Assembly (NCBI GenBank): GCA_013399015.1
Contig: VWZX01004911.1
Location: 1,552,340 to 1,616,339, forward strand
DNA length: 64,000 bases
Direction: 5' to 3'
Origin: Galbula dea
Lineage: Eukaryota; Chordata; Aves; Piciformes; Galbulidae
Below, piece after piece: positions 50,601 through 59,200 of the stretch; within the stretch, counting starts at the first letter, position 1, and each line of letters begins with the position of its first letter. The notes beneath the pieces are model-generated. The model made no database searches. It was not told where the DNA came from and worked only from the letters and a program-made list of their open reading frames with translations. The translations under genes and the position numbers were made by a program.

Positions 50601-51505
50601 ACAAGTAGGTAGGTGCCATACAGAATACAGAACTTGTATTTATGGGGTGAAGTATCCAGATCACAGGGAATGGTGGGGGAAAAAAAATAATAAATCCCAG
50701 CTCATGGCAGTCTAATGGAGCTGAAGGGGTCTTGAGGTCCCAGCATACTCCTCATGGGGTCCCAGCAGACCTCTGCCTTCACCATCCCCGAGCTCATTTC
50801 TGAACGGGCCTTAGGTTTCTTCTCCTCGAGATTTCGCCCCCCTCAAGATCAGGACAAAACTAAATTCTTGTGATCGCTGCTGCCAGGACAAAACCAAAAC
50901 CCCTCAGACTTCTTGTAAGTTATTTTAAGCTGCTCCAGCTCTTGCCAGTCCATCAGGATACTGGAGGGAAGGGACCCGAAGGCATTGACACGACACAAAG
51001 CGGGTGGCCTGAGAAGACCAACACTTTCACAGCAGTTCCACAAGCCAAAGTATCCGAGATAGTCCCGAGGGCTGCGGGAACCCTCTCAGCATCTCTCCAA
51101 CTCCCGGAGACCTAACCGGTTGCCTCTGCAGGTGCGGGAGAACCGCAGCGAGCGGCGCGGAGCAGGAGCCTCCTGAGGGGCCCGAGCGGCTCCGGGAGGG
51201 CAGGGAAGGGGCTCCCTCGCCCCGTCCCACCTCGGAGGCCTCGCTCTATGCCCCTCTCTCTCCCCAGGAGACCTCTGCACTCCCCCAGCACCCACCTGGG
51301 CCTGCTGGCAGCTCCACGCCCAGCTCGACACCGGCTGCTCCCCCGCATCCTCCGGCTCCTCCCCGGCTGCCGCCTCCGCTCCCTCCGGCTCGCCGCCATC
51401 CTCCTCCTCCTCCTCCTCCTCCTCCCAGGTAGAGTCGTACTGCCAGAGAAAAGCCTCGTCCTGCGGCTCGTCCTCCTCCGCCCTGAAGCCGAACCTGGCC
51501 GCCAT
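41622..51505 (-). CDS. OGFR: OGFR, opioid growth factor receptor (complete, 7 coding exons)
   Basis: Receptor for the opioid growth factor (Met-enkephalin), associated with the nuclear envelope and nucleus, restraining cell proliferation; unrelated to GPCR opioid receptors. Exons 5'-3': 51296-51505, 46338-46400, 45905-45989, 44945-45023, 44517-44583, 44090-44238, 41622-42996; 2028 nt, 675 aa (human 677). Phases agree at every junction. The conserved N-terminal OGFR domain spans about residues 71-311: RNW and YRHQYP, NLSFYKNEI, ENHSYIQWLFPLRE, AKPLT, RFQNLNW, SHNNLRITRILK, then LDYFLF and FVWGPHDKL, all matching human. Two basic nuclear-signal-like clusters lie at about 414-420 (SKKRKLD) and 491-494 (KRRK). 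The rest of exon 7 is acidic, Glu/Lys/Ser-rich and low complexity. The proline-rich 20-residue C-terminal repeats of human OGFR are absent. Start chosen at 51505 (GCCGCCATGG); it gives about 22 residues before the conserved DSTWEE. Confidence 0.95.
45157..45749. repeat. Exact ~295-bp head-to-tail duplication around a single N (likely assembly artefact)
   Basis: The sequence from 45157 (aaaactacaagttttctatc) to 45452 is repeated, apparently without change, from 45454 to about 45748. A lone N at 45453 sits exactly at the join. Identity over 295 bp plus the N suggests two contig ends that carry the same DNA were abutted. The region lies in OGFR intron 3 and does not touch coding sequence. Confidence 0.85.
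45345..45391 (+). mobile_element. Tiny CR1 3'-tip inside the minisatellite
   Basis: 'ggatcccttccaactctgac' followed by 'aatcccatgatcctatgatc' is the characteristic CR1 terminus with its 8-bp repeat, here only about 45 bp long. The same fragment appears again at about 45642-45688 because of the duplication around the N. Confidence 0.75.
45583..45860. repeat. 36-bp minisatellite in OGFR intron 3
   Basis: Units beginning GTCCCCCATGGATCAAG and ending AGTCTTGCACCAGTGCA start at 45583, 45619, 45711, 45747, 45783 and 45819, a strict 36-bp period. The 45619-45711 step is 92 bp because 56 bp containing a CR1 3' tip is inserted. Earlier copies at 45286, 45322 and 45414 belong to the duplicated segment before the N. 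The array ends about 45 bp from the exon 3 donor side at 45904. Confidence 0.9.
46291..46320. repeat. (CAT)n microsatellite in OGFR intron 2
   Basis: Seven CAT units followed by CAC units and a C run, ending within about 20 bp of the exon 2 donor (46336-46337). It would read as poly-Asp on the minus strand, but it is intronic, since the exon boundary and phase are clear at 46338. Confidence 0.9.
46401..51295. other. OGFR intron 1 (about 4.9 kb)
   Basis: Separates the CpG-island first exon from the first exon of the conserved OGFR domain. Mostly ordinary CpG-poor DNA, with small imperfect repeats of a 'ctagttacagct' motif at about 47269-47334. A locally CpG-rich block with interferon-response-like motifs lies at about 50020-50280 (listed separately). 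No other gene is seen. Confidence 0.8.
50030..50076. promoter_or_regulatory. ISRE-like motif cluster in OGFR intron 1
   Basis: AGTTTCCTTTTC at 50063-50074 is a full match to the ISRE core AGTTTCNNTTTC. Fifteen bases before it, 50033-50048 holds three GAAA units in a row ending GAAACT (GAAACGAAAGGAAACT). IRF and STAT1/2-IRF9 proteins bind GAAA repeats of this kind. The flanking 245 bp has about eight CpGs, unlike the CpG-poor intron around it. Function is inferred only. Confidence 0.4.
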
Positions 51506-51770
51506 GGGAGCGCAGCAGCGGGAGCAGAAAAGGAAAGCGAAAGAGGCGGCGAGGCCGCCCGCCCGCCCCGCACAAAGGCGAGCACGTGGGGCGGGGGGGT
51601 GAACGGGAGGACGGCAGGCGCGAGAACGCCCCGCCTACTAACCGCAGCGCCGCGTCCCATTGGCCGAGCCTACGGCTCGCAGCGTCCCATTGGTGGACGA
51701 ACGGCTGGCCGCGCGGCCCCTGCGCCCGCCCGCGGGCGAGAGCCCAAGCCATCTCCACTGCGTCCTTCCC
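51110..51770 (-). promoter_or_regulatory. OGFR CpG-island promoter and first exon
   Basis: Dense CpG, GC-rich block covering OGFR exon 1 and about 260 bp upstream. Two CCAAT boxes on the gene strand (ATTGG on + at 51659-51663 and 51689-51693) lie about 155-190 bp before the ATG, each in the context GCGTCCCATTGG. That spacing suits NF-Y and suggests transcription starts between them and the ATG. No TATA box is evident. Confidence 0.75.
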
Positions 51771-51814
51771 TGCGTCTTATGCACAGGAGGGAAAATAGAG
51801 GAAAAAACCCCTAA

Positions 51815-53229
51815 TTCTGCGCTTTTTCATCCAGCCCGGCGCTGGGCAATGTTCAGGCAACGTTCAGGCAACGTTCACTCCCCCCGGCCAGGCTGTATGT
51901 GCTTGATAGTGGAGTAATGGGAGCTGTCCTCTTCCCTTTAGAGTAAAGATTAGCAATTTGTGTTTGAACTTCTTCACGTTAAAAACTCATGTTTAACTTC
52001 TTCCCATGTTAAAAACATCCTCCTTCCGTAGGGTGAGGTAATAATCCTCTTACAGGAAAATACAAAAAGAGCCTTCCCCAGAAGCCAGGCCTCAGTGAAA
52101 GGGAAGTGAGTTACAAATTGCTTCTCCATTCAGGTCAGTTAAAATATTTACATTTTTCTAATATCTCACTTCACAAACACCAAATTCCTAAAAAAAATAA
52201 GTCTGTTGCTGGATTGGCCATGAAACACCAAGTGGACCTTTCCTGCTTTAAGGATGGTGTTGAGATTGCAAAAGTACATGTTAATGTTGACACATTTCTA
52301 CTTTAATCTAGTAAAAAAACCCGTTTCACTGGTGTAGCAAAAAACTTTGGAGTAGAATCTCTTGGATGGAAAGGACTTACCAACAAAGCTGTGAGACTTC
52401 AAAGTTACAAAATCTGCACTTTATGGCCAAGATCTATGCAGAACACAATGTAACCAGCAGTTCAATTCTTAAGGCAATAGCAAGACTTAACAGAGGTATT
52501 TATCTTTCAGCACTCACTGATGACAGATCTGCAAGTGACATATGATTTCTTTCTAAGAACTTGGTCACACCATATAATTTTGCTTAAACATCAAAATTAA
52601 ACTCAGGAGCTTCCTCACATAAGGCTAAAAAGTTTGGTTTCTACCCATCCAGAAAACCTCTGAGACCTATATAGCATCACTCCTACCATCAGGAACTCCA
52701 CAAAGCTCTCCAGCTGGGGGGCATCTCACAGGACATTTTTGCAAGGCTTATTGTAGCACAGCTCTAAATTAATGGAATTTGGTTATGCCCAGTTATTGCA
52801 GACCCTAAACCAGTCAGTCTGCATCTTGCTGTAAGAGTTAAGACCTTCTAGAGCTCACCAGTGCATATGAGAGGGTAAAGAGATCAGCTGCCAAAAGCCA
52901 GCAACAAAAAGCTCATCTTCTCAACTCCAAACTTCACCATTGCAAAGTGAGAGCAGAGAAAATCCTCTGGTTTGGAATCTTACAGAAACCCATCCACTAA
53001 GTGTCAGCAGCCCAGGAGTTCTTACCAAATATCTTCTAGACAAAACAGGGCAGAACTTCATAAGAGCAAGGCAAGATTAGTGACAAACCCACTCCAAACA
53101 CACAGGTAGGCACTTCTGACCAATTTCACTAAGGGCACAAGATACCTAAGGAACTGTCAAGGTAAGTTGGGGCAACTTTGAATCAAGTCACACAACAATT
53201 ACCATTTAGCAAAATAAAAACAAGTCAAA
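51815..53229. other. Intergenic DNA between OGFR promoter and MRGBP 3' end
   Basis: About 1.4 kb with no recognisable gene or transposon. OGFR and MRGBP are head-to-tail on the same strand, so this stretch contains distal OGFR promoter sequence and the region past MRGBP polyadenylation. Confidence 0.55.
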
Positions 53230-54386
53230 TTTATTCTTGGTATAAAACAAGGGAAGAAAAAGGCAGACAAGAACTTGGCTACGTACCTAGAATAACAACA
53301 ACAACTAGGAGACTCCTAGTTCCTCACCCTGAAGGCAATACTGACATATTAAGAAGTAATTCTTCTTTATCTTAACTGAGAGTTAATATGGTGAAACAAA
53401 TTGAGCAGCATTTCAGCTACTTCATTCACCCTTTCACAGGTTGGTTTGTTTGTCACAACACAAAAAGAGTTAACTTCATCAAATCTTCAGTATTCTAGCA
53501 TATAAAACATAAGCATTACAATGTCAGTCAGATTATGAAGTTGCAGAACAAGATGAACATTTTTGGAATACCAATTCCATCAACAGCTACTAGAACAGCT
53601 TAAAAAAAATAAATAACAAAGTACAAACCCCACTGTTATACAAAGAGATGAAGCAATATCTTCAGGTTCACACAGAGCTCAGCTGACCCCGTTCAAAAGC
53701 AAGTGACATCACTGGGTATTTTATTTAGGACACTTGTTAATTCCTCTGTCTAGGGGCACTACTAGTCTTGCTTCATGGTGTATATATACCTTATGGTATA
53801 TAAACTTACAAAGATTGAACCACGTTACATCACTGAGGGTGAAAGAAGCAACGGTTCCTCCGGGAAACAGAGTGAAAGAATGCTTCAGGTCAGTACTTGT
53901 CTGTATGTAAAAGAACTCTCATTTTACTGAGCCAATGAATCCAGACATTTGATACAAACGCTGTCTGCAGGAAGTCAAATGGCCAAGCCGCAGAGGGGCT
54001 GTAATCTTCAGGCAGGGACAACACAAACCAACCAAAGATCTACAGATAAAACCTCTGCTTTGCATCAACTGAGGCTTTGTGTTTCACTGAGGATTTGCTT
54101 TGAAATGCAAGCACTGGCATCGTCAGGCAGGCATCAAGCCTGCCAGCTCCCCTCCACTGCCTGGAGAAGGTGGCCACTGCCCAGATGCTCTTCAGTGCTG
54201 CCTAGAAAACACATCAGGCCAGACAAAGTCTTGGATGGGTAACATCAACGGGCAGAGTCATCAAATACCTGGCTCAGGAATCCTTTCCTTTCTCAATAAG
54301 ATTAGGTAGCAATTCTCCTGCTACTGATCTTTAGTGTTCCCTCTTCAAGGTCCAGAGTTTATCACTTCTCTCCTTGGCAGCTGGTT
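53230..54386 (-). other. Probable MRGBP 3' UTR with two candidate poly(A) signals
   Basis: AATAAA on the gene strand occurs at 53720-53725 and 53230-53235 (+ strand tttatt). The segment 53820-54386 retains more CpGs than the surrounding non-coding DNA, as expected of transcribed conserved UTR. The extent is an inference from position and signals. Confidence 0.5.
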
Positions 54387-57300
54387 CTATGTCCTGCGTC
54401 TTTTGGCAGCACTGGGGCTGGAAGGGTTACTGTTGGCGTTTAAGACCTTCTCAGTGACTCTGTTGCGTTTCCTCTTATCAGATCCTTCTTTGGAGCCAGG
54501 ATCTGATGAAGTTTTCTCTTTCTCTTTGCTGCTTGGCTTTTCTGCTGGTTTTCCTAAACTTCCAGAGGGTGCAAAAACTGAAATAGGATCAAAGTAATGA
54601 TTCCAGATCAGAGTCACACACATAAGGCAAACAAGAAGTGATAGCAGGTTTCTTTATAGGACAAACCACTTTGCAAACCAAGCCTCAGGATAGGGTTTTT
54701 TTTTTTCCACCAGTTAAATATTACTTACATTTTTCAAGGAAAAAAAATCTGTAAGAAAGGCACACCTTGCTTTTATTATTTGCTTTCAAGACAGGCACAT
54801 ATTTTTGACAGGCTAAAGTTGACTTTCATTCAGTGGAATTAAACCAGCACTTAAAAGACTTCATAGGAACACTTCCAGAACAGGTCTGTGAAATGCAGCA
54901 TCAGCAATGGTCATTACATTTGGTATTCAAACTGCACACCCAAGGTGAAATTTTAATATCTTTTAAAAAATACATTTTTAGGTCTTTTATTACACTTAAA
55001 TCTTAAAACACCACTTCTTCCAGGACATAAATATGATGAAGTTCTATAGTTAACAGTTGGCTTGGGCTGTTCAAGTAAACAGCAGAATCCCTGCTGTTGA
55101 CATGTGACTTTGTTCTATAGCAAAGTGTCAGGAAAATAAACTTCACAATGAAAAATAGCAAGATAATGCAAATAAAATAACACTCTTCCCACTTCAAATA
55201 CAATCTTAGTCTTTTTTTTCCTCTGATTTATAGGCCCTATTTAGTTTTCCCTAGGAGTACAAAGATCCTAACACAGTATTTGGGCTGACAAAAACTGGAC
55301 TCAACTTTCTTTCAGAGGTTCTTAGATTATTTCAGACTCCCAGGGTTTTGCCAAGCACACACTAAACCCAAACAACTCCAAAGCTATACAACTTTGTACA
55401 TATGAGTTAAGAAGAAAGGAGAAATCTTTTCAAAGTATCAGCTGAGGGAAGTGAAGTTGGTTAAGTCTGGAGAAGAGGAGGATCAGGGGAGACCTTCTCA
55501 CTCTCTGCAACTCCCTGAAAGGAGGCTGGAGCCAGGTGGGAGTTGGTCTCTTCTCCCAGGTAACAAGCAATAGAGCAAGAGGAAACAGCCTCAAGTTGTG
55601 CCAGGGGAGGTTTAGGTTGGACATGAGGAACAGTTTGTTCCTGGCAAGGGTTGTGAAGGCCTGGCCCAGGCCAGTGGTGCAGTCACCACCCCTGGAAGTG
55701 TTCAAAACCTGTAGATGTGGTGCTGAGGGCCATGGTTTAGAGGTGACTTGGCAGCATGAGGTTAAGAGTTGGACTCCATAATCTTAGAGGTCTTTTCCAA
55801 CCTTCATGATTCTATGAATCTATATTGGCAAGTTCTTCCTCTGAACATTCTAAATGACTCCAGTTCTTAGCATGAGCATATGCTAATTCTGAACACAAAT
55901 CACAACATACACCAGATTGGGGATTTACATTTTAACATTAATTTTTCAGAGTTACAGTTGGTTTTTAATCTCTTATTACACAGTAGAGAGTTACAAATTT
56001 ACCTTCTTCTGGACCTGCATGTGTATCCATCTCTTCTTTTATTTCCTCTTTCACTTCCTCTTCCATCATTACTTTTCCTACAGAAAGGATTGTCAGGCAA
56101 TGATTAGATGGAAGAACTAAGTAGTTGAATCCCAAGCAGGTCAAAACAGAAAGAGATGGTTTCACAGGGCAGTGAAACCACCAGGAATTTATACAAATGC
56201 CTCTACACATTTCACCCTGGCTTTGTTTTCAATCAGTTTTAATGCAAGCACAGAACAAAAACCTCATGAAAAATCTATCATCAGGCATTAAAAATCAGTA
56301 ATCCTTTTAAAATAAGACACATGAATCATACTAAAAATAGTAATAGCCTGAAAATGAGATAGTTATACCAGCAAAAGGGCCAAGTCCATGGCCCAAAAGC
56401 AAGTTTCTCTAGCTACTGAAACTGCAGCTGTTCTGTAAGTACATTCTTGGGGTACATTTTAAAACAGCTGAACTGCTTCTATATAACTGCCTGGTATCAT
56501 CATTCATACAGAGAATTTTATCACAGAACTATTAACATTTTGTGCATATAATTTGTATATAATATTTTCATCAGTTCCATAGCTACTACCCATTCAAAAA
56601 TGGTCTTGCTACACAATGAAGCACCTTAAAAGTGTGCAGATCATCTAGTTTAGCAAAAATGATGGCCTGATATAATACTGATCCTTCTCAACCACGTGCA
56701 AAAAAGCCCCAATAACCTGCTAATCACCTCACAAAGAACCACATTTTGCCTTTCACTCTGCAAACTAGCACCACTAAAGCAGATGGATCTTCTGCATAGA
56801 GGCAAGAGGAGAAGATGAATCAAAATGGTACAAATGAAACCTGTTTGTGCTACATTAGCATCCCATCTACACTGTATTTAAGAATATGAGAAATACTGTG
56901 TGGAATCTGCCTAAAGGTCTATCCCTCCTGCCAGCCTGTCTCCTACAGTGGTCAAACACACAGGCTGATAGTGACAATATGAACAGCACAAGCAGTGTGA
57001 TCCTTTCCCCAACAGGTTCATTTAGGTAGCTGATTAAACACTAAGGAGATAAACCTGCCTCTCTAACACTTCCTAATGCACCTCACACCCCAGTCTGAAA
57101 GAATGGCCTTAGACTGGCACCCTCCCCTTTGAGGGGGAGCTCTGTTAAACATGCTGATAGGAGATTACAGCAACAGAGAACCAGATAGTGTTATCACATC
57201 TTACCTTCTCTCACTTCTTGAATCATTTCATCAGGAAGAGCAAAATTCTTCTCTATATTAGGGAATGGAAGAATCTCAGATTCGTGCTTAGGAAGAAAAG

Positions 57301-58743
57301 AAAGATCTCTATGAATGACTGGTTAAAAAAGTAATTTGGATTTACAAGTGCAATCTCAGGTTCTATTTTAGCTGCAATTAGTAGCTAAAGAATTCTTAAC
57401 AAGATATGAGAGAATCAAATAGGCTCCTGATGTCAAACTGATTACTAAGGTCACAATATCTGTGATGATTTATGACCATTTGAGGTAATTTCTGGAACCC
57501 AACTATGGCAAATTCTTACATAAATACACTATAACCTCCTCGTTGACACTGAAGTACCTAAGTAGCTGCTGGATTAGTATTTATGCAACTTTATTAAACA
57601 AAGTGAGAACACAGCATGGAAAACAAACCAACCAACCTAAAAAACCCAACAAACCACTTCAGGTTTTATTGTCTTGCACTTAATGTACTTTTACACAGGG
57701 AAAACCCCAACAACTCGCTGCAACAACACAGAATTCTCAGGGACTTGAAAGGTATTACAGGGTCAGTGACTTTGGCCTATCAAAACTCCTGAAACTTTAG
57801 GAAATAAGCAGGTGGTTGCATCAAGCCTTTATACTCACAAGAGCCTGCATATCATACATGGTGCTCAGATGGTCCCAAATCACTTTGGAAGAAATCTGCC
57901 GTCCAATATTCTGACTGAATTTATCCCGGATACAAATCATGTGGAAATGGCGATTCACACCTGGAGGGGGAAGAACTCAATGCAATTAACACTACCAACA
58001 ATCTTGCTTAGGCCACATAATGACAAAAAACTCCAACATTCTATCGCTAGAGGGAAATCTATGGGGGAAATACAAGGCGATCTGGGCAGCCTCGCCTGCT
58101 GTATTTCACCTCCCATCACAGATGCCATTGTAGAGAGGGGCTGAGGGTGCCCCACTGGGTACTGCTGCCATGTGGCCATAGCCAGAGTTTTTAGAAAGCC
58201 TCCGTGAAAAAAACACCCAAGGAAAGTACAAAGCAGCACGACAGGAAAGGCGATGGCCCGGGGGCGTGGGGAAAGGAGGGCTGGCTCTGTGCCCCCGAGG
58301 GGCGGCTGAGGAGAGCGAGCGGCCATGGCGGCTCCTTCCCCACATGTTCCGCTGCACTCCGGATAAGCCCCGGGACCCTTAACGCCGGTCCCATGGCGGA
58401 CACGGGCCCGGGAGGCCGCTAGGGGCAGCACCGCAGCGAGGCCATACCGCTTTCCCTTCCCCCCCACGCCAAACCCTCAGGCGGGCCCCTCGCCGGGACC
58501 GGCCCAGCGCCCGGTTCTCCTCCCCGGCTAGCGCCGCTACTCGAGACCGCGGCTCGGCCGCGGCCTGCACTCACCTACGGGCTTGTGGCCCAGCATGGCG
58601 TGGAAGAGGCAAACTTCCACTTCAGGGCTCCACACCACCACCGCCTCCTCCGCCGGCACGCCGGGCTCCGGGGCGCCCGCCGCTGCCGCTGCGGCTGCCG
58701 CAACAGCGGCNGCGCTCGTCGAGCCACCCTCCGCCTCCCCCAT
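54387..58743 (-). CDS. MRGBP: MRGBP, MRG-binding protein, NuA4/TIP60 subunit (complete, 5 coding exons)
   Basis: Eaf7-type subunit of the NuA4/TIP60 histone acetyltransferase complex in the nucleus, which binds MORF4L1/MRG15. Exons 5'-3': 58575-58743, 57839-57960, 57205-57286, 56003-56077, 54387-54577; 639 nt, 212 aa (human 204). Phases are consistent at each junction. The Eaf7/MRGBP domain spans about residues 38-125: VVWSPEVEVCLFHAMLGHKP, NRHFHMICIRDKFSQNIGRQ, SSKVIWDHLSTMYDMQAL and HESEILPFPN are near-identical to human. An acidic helix-prone stretch follows (EEEVKEEIKEE). The tail is Ser/Lys-rich with KRKR and ends PSAAKRRRT, then TAG at 54387-54389. The N-terminus differs: an alanine-rich tract (about residues 11-23) that is longer than human, with one undetermined base at 58711 (residue 11). 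CpG-island promoter. Confidence 0.97.
55465..55823 (+). mobile_element. CR1 LINE 3'-end fragment in MRGBP intron 4
   Basis: A sense CR1 terminus on the + strand. It shows 'ggagaagaggaggatcaggg', 'gaccttctcactctctgcaa', 'aggtttaggttggacatgag', then 'tggcagcatgaggttaagag' and a tail 'catgattctatgaatctat', the 8-bp terminal repeat. It lies opposite to the gene, between exon 5 (ends 54577) and exon 4 (starts 56003). Confidence 0.92.
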
Positions 58744-58850
58744 CGCCGCCCCGCGCCGTGCCCGCAGCGGCTCCTGCCGGCCGGGAGGAGAGGGTGGAGA
58801 GCCTGCAGGGAGAGGCGGGGAAAGGCCCTCTGAGGCCTCTGGCCTGGGGC
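58240..58850 (-). promoter_or_regulatory. MRGBP CpG-island promoter and first exon
   Basis: GC-rich, CpG-dense block spanning the first exon, the first part of intron 1 and about 100 bp upstream of the ATG. A GCCATGGCGGC motif at 58321-58331, resembling YY1 sites, lies inside intron 1. No TATA box is seen. CpG density falls off sharply to the right of 58870. Confidence 0.75.
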
Positions 58851-59006
58851 TGCAGGAGGTGCACCTCAGGTGTGGGAGGGTGGAAAGGGCGTGGGCTGGG
58901 CACAGAGCCTATCGCCTCAGGAATCTCTTGCTGACCGTTTCTTACTGACTGTTGTGAAACTGGAGGGTTTCTTGGGCAAATGTGAAAGCACCTTCCCAAA
59001 TCCCAC

Positions 59007-59200
59007 AGTCCCAGCGTGGTAAGGGTTGGAAAGGGACCTCTGGGGATCATTTAGTCCAACGCCTCTGCTAAAGCAGGGTCACCCAGAGTAGGTTACCCAG
59101 GATCACCTCCAGCTGCCTTTGGAATCTGCCCAGAGACGGAGACTTCACAGCCTCTCTGGGCAGCCTGTTCCAGTGCTCCATCACCTCTGTAGCCCTGTCC
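59007..59200 (-). mobile_element. CR1 LINE 3'-end fragment upstream of MRGBP
   Basis: Antisense CR1: 'gggttggaaagggacctctg', 'gggatcatttagtccaacgc', 'cagcctctctgggcagcctg', 'ttccagtgctccatcacctc'. It belongs to a different subfamily from the copies at 521 and 38765, judged by the sequence between the shared blocks. Confidence 0.85.

Noticed and set aside
51112..51758. Minus-strand frames starting at 51660 and 51758 that overlap the OGFR start out of frame, possible uORFs
   Set aside because: The CCAAT boxes at 51659-51693 imply that transcription starts downstream of or near these ATGs, so they are probably not in the mRNA. Open only because of GC content.
51248..51814. Open + strand frame of 188 codons over the OGFR promoter
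   Set aside because: The CpG island is so GC-rich that stops are rare. It lies antisense to exon 1 and the product is Arg/Pro low complexity without family features.
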